NCBI RefSeq assembly: GCF_947623445.1 | Contig: NC_135245.1 | Location: forward strand, 19,909,501 to 19,973,500 | Source: Clavelina lepadiformis | Taxonomy: Eukaryota > Chordata > Ascidiacea > Aplousobranchia > Clavelinidae | Direction: 5' to 3' | DNA length: 64,000 bases | In this document: one piece after another, positions 13,501 through 24,698 of the stretch | Layout of the letters: the number at the start of each line of letters is the position of its first letter | How positions within the stretch are numbered: the stretch's first letter is position 1 | Translations under genes and position numbers: made by a program | Notes under the pieces: model-generated | Seen by the model: the letters and a program-made list of their open reading frames with translations, nothing else | Told to the model about the DNA's origin: nothing | Database searches by the model: none

Positions 13501-16088
13501 ACCGTTCCAAAACTTTTATGACGGAATCAAAAAGCAATTGCGTCACAAAACAACGTCAGCTTTCGCCCATCTCATTTTTCTACGTTTTAAGACTTGTTAA
13601 GGGTTTTCGAACACATTCGCTTTTTCTCATGAATATTACTGTAACTTTCATCAAAGTTTTTCAGCGAGTAAACTTTTATCCAATCTTGCCAACTCGCAGA
13701 CGACTTTTTGACGTCGGGTGCAATTGCTCAGCCACTGGATGCTTTTGTACACAAGACTCCGGCAATTTAAACTGTGACGTCAGAGACTTCTAGAACGTTC
13801 GCCTGGTTATAAATTCACATCTGTTCATGTATCACTCGTGAAATGGGATGAATATCACTCCTGTTTGGAAACATTTCACGACTGCTGATGTACAACTTGT
13901 ACAATTGACACCTTCAGCTTTAAATTACATTCACAATACTCGAAGTATTTGAGGAAGTCGTGAAGTAATAAGCACACCATATTTTTTAATCACAAGTCAG
14001 GCTTCTGGCTAGACCACCATTGTTTCCGCACTTTCACCAAATCGTTAAAAATCTGCGTAGTGTTTGTTCACATGCGCTGTATGAGATGTCGTTATAGTTA
14101 CAAGGTAATTGATAAACCTAGTTTGACAAACTACGTCATTATCCACGGAAGTATAAGCTAAGATGTAATTTAATCGAAATGTAGGATGTATGAATATTCC
14201 AATTATGGACGTTGCACCAACGTTGTCTGAAATATGAGGGCGCGATAAATTTTTATCCGCAAATTTTGAGATGACTCTACTGCATCTCCTGATCTGTCAA
14301 ACAATTACCTTGATTACGTCATACTTTCTGTCTGCGTAAAACAGTGCTGCGTCTTAGATTAAACGTCACTGTTTAACACTGTATTTCTAGTTCCAAAGCA
14401 CTGTAGACAACAATTACGAGGTACAAAAGACAAAACATCTTAATTCAAATTACTACACAAAATAGCAGAGGCTATCACTATTTGACCGGTTGCGACACTT
14501 TCAAGCAACTTTGAACAACTTTGAAGTCAATTTATCTTCGAACTGTGCGTCATCGTTAGATGACGTAACAGCCCGGAACAAAAACATGTGTGAGGCAGCG
14601 CAGAACGCCATGTTCGATGACGTATGATTCAAAGAAAGAAAAGAGATGACGCTGAAATTGCAGGAACCGGCAAAGACCTTTCGTTTTGAGGAAGTTACAA
14701 ATAATGTGGTAAAATGAAGTGCCCAATCAGCCACAACTAGCATTAAGACCACTTTCGACAAGTCTGAATCTGCCCAAAAAGAGAAAAACCACCTTCTGAC
14801 AGACCTTGTGACGTGCAATGAGTTTCCGAGATTTTCTGCTTCCAGTGCGTCATCTACCGGCGGTTTTTCGATCATTAAATCAATTTCTGAAAATATTTAA
14901 AAACATCTTTAAAAGTGAAAGTTGTTTTAATGTAATCGATATAAATGTTGGCTTTATCATACTCTATACAGTGATATCATATAAATTTAAAACCAATTGC
15001 GAAAAATTACAATCGTAAACTAATAAAGTCTTTTCTGACATTTCTTGGTGAGATAAAAATGGAATGTCAAATCATTTACAACTGATTGGGTCTCATCAAT
15101 CTGTTCATCACTTGTCTAGTGATGCAGTAATCTAAACACCAGTCGCACCGAATAAGCGGTTTCTTCACTTCCCTTTTGCTTTACGTGCAACACAGCAATC
15201 TCTCCTGCTCTAATTGGAGCTTTTTGCCCCAGCAATAGCGTTCTTCGTTGAAATAAACACTTTCTAATGACTGAAATAAAAACACACGCTTGGCCTGTGC
15301 CCACTGCAACCGTTAGAACCAGCCCGGAGTAATGCGATTAAAAAAGCAAAGTCGAATCAAAGTCCGGAAAGTATCTTACATGGCGGGATTACTTTCTCGT
15401 GATAAATCGTTTCTTTCGTCTGTTTTTTTGTTCGTAGCCCATGTCATTACCTCGATTGGACGACCAACACTGCACCTATAAAAGCCAACAAAGGATACAA
15501 AATTATCACGGAAATATACCTTCAAATTGGCACAGGACGATTTTTAAAGTAAACCAACATATTAGTTACTGTAGGCTACGAGTTATGCCTTGGTATTTGT
15601 TCTGTCAAAGTCCCTCCATCTACTCCTTTGAATATGAGTAAACTATGATGTTGATTGACAGGTAGGTACAACCAAGCAGTGCTTTGAGCCTGGTCGCAAC
15701 AAACCTTCTGCGCTTTCTTCAAAGTACTACAGCGAAGCATGTACTGGTATTAGCGCGGTTGGTCAGGAATCTATTTTCATCGTGTTTTGCCAACACAGGC
15801 TCAGCAGTAGAGCAGCATACCGACAATTTCCAATAATACTTGAAGAGCAGAACGTGGAAAAAAAGCAAAGCAGAATTAAAGCGCAACAAAATGAGAGCAC
15901 GCCATATTGTGTGGCGTCAAGTTGTTTCAGATGTTTCCCAACTGTGGCTGAAGGAAGATTATTATTTGATTCGCAAGCAACATGCGTCAAAGCACAGGCT
16001 TTAATTGACGTGGAGAGACGTCTTCCAAGTACGTTTGTGTATCTTTGTGTCTAAAAGACGACTTATAAAAAAGACAAACTCTGAAATA
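7520..16088. other. Long stretch without a supported gene
   Basis: I find no gene I can defend here. Weak candidates, all on the minus strand: an acceptor-bounded open frame at 8018-8233 (SCRTHQLADGWKLYTQALF and on); an exon-like block at 8574-8685 ending in a GTAAGA donor; a 124-codon open frame at 14501-14875; an acceptor-to-donor block at about 15194-15272. They do not join in phase. TGACGTCA-type sites occur near 11609, 13197 and 13778. The stretch lies between the TNF-receptor and Ly6 genes and probably contains regulatory sequence and perhaps exons of an unrecognised gene. Confidence 0.4.
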
Positions 16089-16430
16089 TTAAGAATACAA
16101 CAACCTTTCGGCAAATGAGCGTGGTGTTCTGCCGCCACCTAGCGGACAGGGTGGTGAACGCTTTAGAAGGGTTGAGGCGAGACATGAGCTAGAAGCGTTA
16201 AAACAAAAGTTTTGCATGAATTGACCATAACAACCGTCAATAAGTAACAGAGTAGTCACAATAATGAAAGCGATGGACGCAGCGACCAAGCCATTTCCCG
16301 CGTAGTTTGTGGTCAGTCGATCACTTTCAAGAACGCTGCAAAGCACTTGGACAATAGTTACGCAAACCTCCAGTCGCAATTGTTCATTGGATCGGTCTAC
16401 CCGGCTGTTATAGTAGGTTTTTAGCGGCAT
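16089..16430 (-). CDS. Hypothetical membrane protein, MARVEL-like first part
   Basis: An open frame of 113 codons from ATG (MPLKTYYNSRVDRSNEQLRL). It has two hydrophobic segments, residues ~19-37 (RLEVCVTIVQVLCSVL) and ~46-66 (GLVAASIAFIIVTTLLLI). A short polar N-terminus, helix, short loop and second helix resemble the first half of MARVEL/CKLF-like proteins, which have four helices. Helices 3 and 4 are not found downstream in a clear exon. The frame may end at its own stop or be spliced out before it: the tail after residue ~70 is Ser/Cys/Pro-rich and unlike the family. It may also be a chance frame. Function unknown. Confidence 0.28.
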   Translation of the reverse strand: MPLKTYYNSRVDRSNEQLRLEVCVTIVQVLCSVLESDRLTTNYAGNGLVAASIAFIIVTTLLLIDGCYGQFMQNFCFNASSSCLASTLLKRSPPCPLGGGRTPRSFAERLLYS

Positions 16431-16475
16431 TTCTCTGCAACGTGTACAACTATGCGAGGAACAGCAACAAACCAC

Positions 16476-17573
16476 AAATGATTGCGAGGCTCGGCTCCGA
16501 ATATACTGAAGAAGCCAAAGTTGCTGACAACTTAGTCGGTGAATTTATTTTGAATTGTGACATTTAAGGTCTAAGCCTCAAACCGCTTCAAGTTTAATTT
16601 TTACCAACTAAATATTCCCCGGCTCCGCGGTGTGGCTTGCTTTCGATTCCAAGACAATGAAAAATGCTGACTCACTTGCATTCTAAAAGTCAGATGAGTT
16701 CAAGTCACGTGCCGGGAGAGCAATGACTTGTTCGTAAAAAATGTAACGCACAAAGCTTTCTATTTGTTTTCACACTGGAACCGCGAGTATTCTTCTTTAC
16801 AAACATTTTCGCGTCCATTACGTGTTCGATGTCTTTTGTAATAAAAACCGCAACACATGTAATTGAGTGCCAGATCTTTTGAAAGTGTTTTTCTTCTTTT
16901 GGCAAGTTTACTTTATAACATTTTCCTGCAATTCTTGATGTTTCGAAAAGTCAAATGCTCATGTAAAACTTTATTTACCCGCAGTATGAGTTGTTGTGAT
17001 CGAATACGGAAACAAGTGAAGGCAGCACACGGCTTCGTCAGCTAATTTAGATTAAACTCATTCTTGGCAATAAGTTTACTCTTTATCATGCAAATCGCTG
17101 TACACCGAGCGCTGTGCTATAGCATATACCTATAGACTACACCCAATGTTGCAGAGCAGGGTGTGGCTGAAGCTAGACATACTTGCAGCAAAATTGTTGA
17201 CAGTTTACAGCGGATGTTTGTTGGTGTAATGCACCAACCTGTAAGGGATCAACCGCTTTTAGATGATAGTTAATTGAGTGTGCTTTAAATACATTGTACA
17301 GTACATGTATCCATTTCGCCTACATATCATCCATAATATGTTAAATTATATTATATATTGAAAGTCTTTCTAACCAGGTGCCTAGCATTTCACCGATAAA
17401 GCAACGTATCAGACATTAAAATAACTTACTATAAAATAAATTATGTTAATACTTGATGCGTTGCTGAATCGGTGAAGTAAGTTTTGAAATTTCAATATGA
17501 GATCTCAATGCTGTAGAGTGTAAGACAAATCACAAACATTTAAAACGCTGTAAAAATTGGCTAAACAGGAATT
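16476..17573. other. Intergenic, upstream of the Ly6 cluster
   Basis: No gene seen. The 3' part is AT-rich and presumably contains the promoter of Ly6 gene 1. It lacks the conserved 173-bp promoter block found before genes 4-8. Confidence 0.4.
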
Positions 17574-18846
17574 ATGAAAGTTTTTTTCAGAATTATGTTT
17601 CTTCTTGCATCGTTCGGCACCCAAGGTGATTGTGATCAAACAGTTTGTCCAATTCTTAATCACAAACATTATTTTCTTAAAAACCTTTTCGTTATTAAAG
17701 TAAATGCAAATTTCAGGATGGACCAGTCAGTGCTATCAGTGTCAGTATGTATCTACTTCAAGCGATAACTCATGCTATGGTCCTAATATAGACGACCAGT
17801 ATTTGCTGGACTGCCCTTCCGGACAAGATCATTGTTTAACAGCAATTGGAAGTGAGTCTTGTTTACATCTCGTACAAACTTCAGAAATTTCATTCACTTG
17901 AATTAAAATATGATTCTTGACAGAGGAAGTCATTCTTGACGCCGTAGCTATCTCGATTGAGAGAAAATGTTCTTCGATCAACGTCCAGCCAAGTTGTCCT
18001 GAGATATTTTCAGGAATTCAGATTTGCGCCCACTACTGTTCACAAGGTGAGCTTGTGTACGAGAGTTTACTTCCCGGTAGTTTTGAAAAGTTTTCACTCC
18101 CATATTCCAACTGACGCTTTTCAACTTTGTTAACTTACATCGCAACAAATTAAAACTTGACAGAATCAAGTTTGATTTTGTGGATCTCGGCAACATTTTC
18201 AATTGTTCAAGTTTAGCCTGAAAACGTAACAAATAGACTACGTTTGATAAACGAGGGATCTTGCTTATATACAGGACGTCTTGTAATTGTAATTGTAAGT
18301 GTCTTGTAATTGCAACGCGATAGAAGTTATTGGTCAAAGTTCATACAACTCCACCCCGATGTCATCGCAAAGTTTAAAAAAGGAAGCTGAGGCGCCAATG
18401 TGTGGAAAGTTAGCTTACAATCGTCTACGACATCATTTCTCAAGCCATAAAAATAGTCTATTCGGCCAAGAACAACTATTTAATCTAATCCTTGAATCTA
18501 TGTCAAACTTTCAGCTGTAAACTATTACGCAAAGCCAAATTAAGTAAAGTTAAGTTGTTTTATAATTGCACGTTATTGTGTTGCTGTTTACACGAACTGA
18601 CTTGCTTCTTTAGATGGCTGCAACAACAACAACGGTAACAACACTCAGGTTCTCATCATTACTGACAACCGTAACGGCAACAACAACATTAACAATGGCA
18701 ACAGTGGTAACAACAACAACATTAACAATGGCAACAGTGGTAACAACAACAACATTAACAATGGCAACAGTGGTTCACTGATCCAGGCTTCTCTGATCAA
18801 TCTCATGCTTGCCATAGTTGGTGCTCTCGCGCTCATCAAGTGGTAA
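17574..18846 (+). CDS. Ly6/uPAR-type GPI-anchored protein, cluster gene 1
   Basis: Four exons, 17574-17625, 17717-17851, 17924-18046 and 18614-18846, all joined at phase-1 introns (180 aa). Signal peptide MKVFFRIMFLLASFGTQ. The mature domain has ten cysteines in Ly6/uPAR order, starting QCYQCQYVS and ending YCSQDGCN, the family's closing CN motif. The last exon carries a 50-residue Asn/Gly-rich linker made of 11-residue repeats (NNNNINNGNSG). A hydrophobic tail follows (LINLMLAIVGALALIKW), typical of a GPI-anchor signal, with a likely anchor site in the NSGS stretch. AATAAA lies at 18904. Most diverged from genes 4-8 in the linker. Ligand unknown. Confidence 0.88.
18673..18774 (+). repeat. 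33-bp coding minisatellite in gene 1 exon 4
   Basis: Three near-identical 33-bp units coding for GNNNINNGNSG or NNNNINNGNSG. Unit length is a multiple of three, so gain or loss keeps the frame. It lengthens the stalk between the three-finger domain and the GPI signal. On the opposite strand it reads as a false Leu/Pro-rich frame. Confidence 0.85.
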
Positions 18847-19573
18847 TAAACCTAGATGAGTCACTTCCTCCTGGTGTCACTATATGAAAAAGAAAAATAA
18901 TTAAATAAACAAAAATCGCATGGTTTGTATTTGGATTATTGTGTGTCTGAAAGATACACTTTGACCAGAAGAAGAAAATTGATCAACGGTGTGACATAAG
19001 TTTGATTAGTTTGACTGAAATTGTGCATTTCCTCTTCAAAGTAAAAGCTTGATGTGTCAAAAAGCAATTTTGATGTAAAGAGTGAAGCGATACCGTGAGT
19101 CAAATCTTTTCACGCGTTTCCGCAAAATGTTTTTCTTTGATCATCAGAGCACGACTATACACTTATTATTTCGTAAAAAGCCTTCATTTTTAAACACATC
19201 GTGAAATGTGGAAAGGTTTATCCGAATAATGACGAAAGAAAGTTTGCTTGTTTGTCTTTGAGAAACAAGGTTAAGATTAGCTCCATTAGAAGTGGTGACA
19301 TTTAGGTTATTTTTATCATTAAGGATCAGCTTCTATTTGATTGAGCGCCACAGGATGATGCTCCTCAGTCAAGTGTCCTCAAATATGATAAAAATATGAT
19401 ACAAATATGTTTCAATTAATTATTTAACGTATAGGCCTAATACAAAGAAGTGTAAATGATAACAACTTAATCATATATGTAGATGAAAAGGTGCATTTGA
19501 CATAAAATAAATGAGCAAAGTTAAGACATTGCACAATCGTTCAATTGGCCGCTTAACAAAGCAATTCAAAGAA
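18847..19573. other. Intergenic between Ly6 genes 1 and 2
   Basis: 3' UTR of gene 1 with AATAAA at 18904-18909, then AT-rich sequence and the presumed promoter of gene 2. Nothing else recognised. Confidence 0.5.
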
Positions 19574-21283
19574 ATGATCAGGAAGATATTTGTCAAAGTT
19601 GGACTACTTGCTGCATTGCTGGTTGCACGAGGTAACGGAGATAGATTTGTTTATTTTTTAAATTTCTGGAAATGTTTTTATCACTTTAAAGTTTTGAAGG
19701 TAATTAACATCGGTGCCACCATTTAATAATTCGGTCCTTATGCTTGGTTTATTTTCGACTATTGTGCTATTCGTAGTAAGTTGCCAGACTTGCAAGGAGT
19801 GATCTTCTTTGAGCTTTTTTTAAACAACTTTGATGAAAATTAGCGTAAATTAAAAACATTAAAAATTACCCACAATGCTGTGCAATGACACTTTTGGTTA
19901 AAACCATGCAGACAAAGTTGAAATCGTAAGTTTCATTATTATTCTCACAAAGTGATCTTTTCTTGGATTTTGTTTGATCTTTGATCATTTTCAATCGTCT
20001 CTTAAATTTCAGGGTCAGCCATCCAATGCTATCAATGCCAGCATGAATCTGTCACGGGCGGTAACATATGTTATGGCCCGAACATAGACAACAAATATCT
20101 ACAAACCTGCCCTGAAGAACAGGACCATTGCTCAACCACAGTAGCAAGTGAGAGTCACTCGCCGAATTTTGTAAAATTAAAATTTTTTTTCATCAGCCTA
20201 CAACTTTATGTCACACAGTCTTGAAGGCATTTGACGTTGAAGTGACGGTAATCGAAAGGAATTGTTCGACGTTTCACGCACAAGCAAGCTGCCCATCTGT
20301 GGACTCGAACATAAAGTCTTGCGTCTACTTTTGCTCACAAGGTGATATAAGTCGTTAAATGGTTTCTCTTCTTTGTAAATTGTTAGAAGTTATTTTGTCA
20401 TCTTGTCTTTACACCCTACGCGCGTTACTGCAGTGAGGCTGCATATCTACGTTCATTCATTCCTAAGTCGCTGTTCATAATAAAGATGTAATGCTTTTTC
20501 ACGTTTTACCGACTTCATATGTGACTCATGACACATTTTAACAACACAATCTCGTCATAATATCTCGTTTATTTCCTCAACTTAAAAGTTAATTTCATGT
20601 TATTTGTTAGGCTTTTATCTAAACCAGGCATGCACAACTCAAAACAGTACACGGGCCGTTTTAGGGAAAAAAAGATTTCGCGGGCCGCGTGCTAACATTG
20701 TTGTAACTAACGTGTAGCCTACTTTATATAATGTGACCGATTAACCGTCGAATAAGAGATATTATTGAGAAGATGGTTACTGTCAAGAGACGGTTGCCTC
20801 TCGCACTACAGTATGTAGTTGTTTTTAACGCTTATCGGCGGTAAAGCATCGGATTCGTTGATTATGTAACTGTAACCGTGGAGAAAATGCCTGAATGAGC
20901 GAAATCACGGAATATCTCGTGGGCCGCACGAAAAGGTTTCGCGGGCCGCATGCGGCCCGCGGGCCGTATGTTGTGCATGCCTGATCTAAACTTAAGCTCT
21001 TCTTAAGGCTTAAGGTTATACAGCAAAAGAAATATTTTTGATAATTTGTTCAGATGGTTGCAACAATGGCAACAGTGGTTCGCTGGTCCAAGCTTCTCTG
21101 GTCACTCTCATGCTTGCCCGTGACGCGACACCTGATCGAAAGACACTTTATCGAACGACACTTAATCGAACGACAGTTTATCGAAAGACACTTAATCGAA
21201 CGACAGCTGATCGTACCATGTACCATGCTTGCCATGGTCGGAGCTCTCGCGCTCATCAAGTGGTGATGAGCATGGATGAGTAA
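19574..21283 (+). CDS. Ly6/uPAR-type protein, gene 2, GPI tail shifted out of frame
   Basis: Exons 19574-19631, 20013-20147, 20219-20341 and 21054-21283 (181 aa as spliced), with phase-1 introns. Signal peptide MIRKIFVKVGLLAALLVAR. An in-frame ATG at 19511 would add 21 polar residues before it and is less likely. The ten-cysteine domain runs from QCYQCQHES to FCSQDGCN. Exon 4 starts like its relatives (CNNGNSGSLVQASLVTLMLA). A 115-bp insertion (21119-21233) then shifts the frame, replacing the hydrophobic end with an Arg/Thr-rich tail (RTTLNRTTVYRKTLNRTTA) that ends at 21283. The old tail (AMVGALALIKW) survives in the next frame, ending at 21266. The product is probably not GPI-anchored, so it is secreted or non-functional. 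AATAAA lies at 21468. Confidence 0.8.
20625..20983. mobile_element. hAT-type MITE, family D, in gene 2 intron 3
   Basis: A 359-bp element with terminal inverted repeats CAGGCATGCACAAC and GTTGTGCATGCCTG and a perfect 8-bp target-site duplication ATCTAAAC (20617-20624 and 20984-20991). Subterminal GCGGGCCGC-rich motifs are typical of a widespread hAT MITE type. No coding capacity. It lies wholly within intron 3 and should be spliced out. Confidence 0.93.
21119..21233 (+). repeat. 115-bp insertion of 15-bp tandem repeats in gene 2 exon 4
   Basis: Insert flanked by a 10-bp direct repeat CATGCTTGCC (21109-21118 and 21224-21233). It is built mainly of five 15-bp units (21137-21211) of the form CGAACGACACTTAAT. 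Related genes have the flanking codons joined without it. Length 115 is not a multiple of three, hence the frame change. The 10-bp flanks could be a target-site duplication or a slippage or repair product. The source element is not identified. Confidence 0.8.
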
Positions 21284-22462
21284 CGTCCGCATTTCAATGA
21301 ACAAAACGTCATATATTAATGCACTTTATACTGTATGCAGAATACTGTTTATTTAAGAAAGAGCGTATACACAATCCTATGCTTTTGAATGTATCCATTT
21401 TTCCAGCTCTTAGTACACATGACGAAACAAGCTTATGTTTGCGAAAGCTCGTGTAGAAAGATCGAAAATAAAGTGAACCTCAAGAGTGCCTCTTTATTTT
21501 TATTTCGATGTTTATGTGTGTCAACCGACAGAGTGACTTCAACGCAAAACAGAACCCGTTAATATGACGTCACGATCGTTCCAACTGGTAGATATCGTTT
21601 GATTAAACTACGTCATAATTCCTGATAAATGTCATCACAAAGCATAAAAGCTGATGACTAATAACCTGGAATGGGATCTGGGTGGGAACTGAGAGCAGCG
21701 AAGATGGATGAAGTAGATTTACGAAGTGGTTCAGTGCTTAGGACCTGAAAATTTAGCAGAAATATTAAAAGGCAATTTTTGTCGAAAATACACTGAAAAC
21801 TGCATAAAAAATACGAAATATAGTTGAATTTTACTAACTGAAGTTCGGAAACGTCTCCATTATTTAGTTTTGTGTTGTAGTAGTGAAGTAGTGAAAAGCA
21901 TCAGTTAACTATAAAGCATGTTCGTGTGCAATAAGAATGGACCCAGCTTCAATCTAAACACGTTGAAACAGATCAATAAGTTTTGTGAAAATAAATTTGT
22001 TGAACTTTAATGAAAAGATGCAGATTTTATAAATTAGTTTCAAATAAAAGAACAAACACGCACTAGATGGACGTTTTCTTCTGATGTCTGGCGTTTTAAT
22101 ACTTTAGCATCGCCATTATGACGTCGTTAAGGTAAAATTATGCTAATATAGTCAATGCATGAATGAAGATAGTCTCTACACAGGGAGCTCAGTAGCTTGG
22201 GCGCATATCTAAGTCGTGGGTTAGATACTGGTCAGGTATTTCCGGTGATAAAACGTCTTCCGCCGTCGTCAGGACACGTTTCCATCAATTGTTACGCCAC
22301 AATCGTGACACAGTTTTGGTGTCATCCTTGTTTATACAATACATCATTGAAATTCGTCTATATACGAACGGTTGTTGATATATCATGCTTACAGTAACGC
22401 CACTGATAGGAATCACTTTAGATCTGTTTTCCGTTTAATTTGCGACCTAAGCTTCAAAGAAA
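21284..22462. other. Intergenic between Ly6 genes 2 and 3
   Basis: 3' UTR of gene 2 with AATAAA at 21468-21473, TGACGTCA at 21565, and a tRNA-like relic near 22183. Otherwise no gene or repeat recognised. Confidence 0.45.
22183..22255 (+). other. Degenerate tRNA-like sequence, possible SINE head
   Basis: GGGAGCTCAGTAGCTTGGGC resembles a tRNA 5' arm and A-box, and GGGTTAGATACTGG about 45 bp on resembles a decayed B-box. No clean cloverleaf can be drawn. It may be the head of an old tRNA-derived SINE or chance. Confidence 0.25.
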
Positions 22463-23156
22463 ATGAAAATTTTTCCAACTCTAATTTTGGTCGCTTTTGC
22501 TTTATTGCCTAAAGGTAAGAGTTATTACGTCATAGAGTTAGACTTTTTCCGCGAAATTTGAAAATAGAAAATCTTCCTTAGGTCGCTGCATCCGCTGTTA
22601 CAATTGCTCCAATCCCGGTATGACGTCATGTCTGCAGCCAGCCAGGGCTTCCGCTTCACTTCTGGTCACGTGCCCGGAAGGAGAAAATTTTTGCTTTACA
22701 ACAACGATCGGTGAGCGACATCTAGCGTATATCAAACAAGTGTTAGTTGAAGAAAAAGTGAAGTTCCAGTTTTCAAAAGTGCATATTCTGGTTTTAACTT
22801 TCTTCATTCTATGCGCTTAATACCAGGTTCAGATCAGCTGGGGCATGCGCTCATACGTGGTTGCTCGGATGGCTCGTACCGTAGCTGCTTAACAGGGCAT
22901 GTGACGCATTGCACAGAAGTCTGCACAACAGGCGAGTAAAGGACTGAGTAAGATTGACTCGAAGCGTAGAGATTTGCAGCCATTATGTATATTGTATACG
23001 TGAGTAGTCTAAGTGTCTTTTCATAACACAATTGTGACATAACAATTGTTTTATTTAGATGGGTGCAATGGTGGTGGCCGGGTTGTGTTGGAGTGGAGGA
23101 TTGTTCACTTTCTAACCACCTTCTCTCTGTCGGCCCTTTTGCTCACCAAGTGTTAA
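22463..23156 (+). CDS. Ly6/uPAR-type GPI-anchored protein, cluster gene 3
   Basis: Exons 22463-22514, 22582-22710, 22827-22931 and 23059-23156 (127 aa), all phase 1. Signal peptide MKIFPTLILVAFALLPK. The domain opens RCIRCYNCSN and closes VCTTDGCNGGG. It has eleven cysteines, one more than its relatives, the extra one just before the usual first. The C-terminal tail TFSLSALLLTK is a short GPI-type signal. It is the most diverged member, with a shorter second half. The last intron appears to start with GC rather than GT (CAG then GCGAGT). That choice is the only one that keeps DGCN and the anchor signal in frame. AATAAA at 23233. Confidence 0.82.
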
Positions 23157-23718
23157 ACATTCAGACATAATACTTGCCACAACGTGGCAGTGTATATTAA
23201 ATGGCGCAACATAAGATAATGTAGTTACAGTGAATAAAATGTATACTGCTTTCGCCTTTTTGATGGTACAACTGTATTTCCTGTAGTGTACATTACTTAT
23301 AATTGGTTTCATTTACTCTAACATGTCATTTATGCTACTGAGCTATACTTTCCCAAAAACACGAATTCATCCGAATCAAACGAGGTCATCACTTTTTTCG
23401 AGTCTTAAGTCTGGGTCAATAACTTTTATCAACTTCGGTTCATGATGTCATAATCTTTATCCTCGAATTGTGCAGCGTTTTTGCTTATTACGCAAGTTGA
23501 GCCGGTCTATGCGTAAGTTCCTACAGAAACAGAAGCAATTTTTAAGGCTTGTATATATGTTATTGTCTGAAAACCGAACTGTTCACCAGGATAACTGATC
23601 AAAACCAGTCGTTGTTTATAGTTTGCTTAGAAAAGATTTTCAACAGCTCAGCACGGCTACAGCCGCTGCACGCGGGTCGTGCTATTAGGAGCTTGGTGCT
23701 GTATTTCCGCTCAATCGC
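23157..23718. other. Intergenic between gene 3 and the A-repeats
   Basis: 3' UTR of gene 3, then unique sequence without a recognisable gene, ending where the first A-repeat starts. Confidence 0.45.
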
Positions 23719-24698
23719 GCAGAAAAAATATCAAATGACAAATGAATCACGATTCACGTGACGTCGGGCGGGTGGGTTAGTTTCATTCGATCAATGATCA
23801 CGACTTGAACATTTAGTTTCGAACAGAAACCAGACTTATCACGATTTGCGTCACAAGACTCGACCATATCAGACAAAACGTAAAATAAATTAACTCCTGA
23901 AAGCTTCAAAGTAATTCGGGAAATTCCTGATGCTGTCTGAGACCAGTTTCGGTTGAATATTTCCAAATCCATTGCTAGGCTTTCAATAATAAAATAAAAT
24001 CGTAGCTCAGTAAATTGCAATACAAAATGATTTGGATAAATTGAAAAGTCTAGATCAGTTTTTGGTCATGTACATCGATGTTTAACCTCACACAAAATCA
24101 TATTAAAAGCATATTGATAATCTGTTTGGATCAAACCGCACAAGTTTCTTGTAAAGACAAACAAAACGGATAAGGTAACAAGAATTAAACCTATTCAGTT
24201 CTGCATGTCTTGCCAAGCGTTTCTTGGAAATAGGTTTCTTGAATCGTGATGTGAGACTGTGTCACTTCCTTGGCTGTGCTGGCATGGTTTGGCGTTCGTC
24301 ACAGATAGTTATCTTCACTAGTCGAGAATGCTGCATTAGTTAAGTGGATAAGAAACAGCTCTAGTCATTGATTTCTTTAACACTTGGTCTGCTGCTGCAG
24401 CACAAAGTTTTAACATTGAGTTTTTCATTCATTCAAATTACGTAAAACGAGATCAAGTTGAATTGAATGGGGCACAGAACAAAGGTTAATGCAATTATAT
24501 TGTGAAATACTTTTAAATGCCCAAGTTTGTTACGAGACGTTGCCGAGTATGTCGATGAAGGACAGAAACATAAGAAAGTTTGAGTGTTGTGAAAGCGATG
24601 TTTGTTTGTGTTCTATGTTCTATACCAAACTGTTTTAGCATCCATATTAGCAATTGTAGCTTTATTTTAGCATTATCTAAGCATTTATTCACATATTG
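23719..24698. repeat. A-repeat copy 1 (0.98 kb, no transposon inserted)
   Basis: First of a family of tandem ~980-bp repeats that starts at GCAGAAAAAATATCAAATGA and ends before the next such sequence. It has an empty site for the hAT-like element (GGATAAGG at about 24167) and for the piggyBac-type MITE (CTTTAACACTTGG at about 24378). That makes it a reference for the uninterrupted form. Minus-strand open frames (MDLEIFNRNWSQ and similar) recur in copies but drift in their ends and look non-coding. Confidence 0.85.

Noticed and set aside
13518-13793. Cys-containing plus-strand frame as a Ly6 exon
   Set aside because: Its cysteine spacing does not fit, and it has no phase-1 boundaries or DGCN motif.
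18645-18839. Leu/Pro-rich minus-strand open frame
   Set aside because: It is the reverse strand of the Asn/Gly repeat in gene 1 exon 4. The same applies to the frames opposite the gene 7 repeat at 53304-53559.
23754-24020. Recurrent minus-strand frame (EIFNRNWSQTASGISR) in A-repeats as a gene family
   Set aside because: It recurs only because the repeat recurs. Its end differs between copies, and there is no start context, splice structure or recognisable domain.
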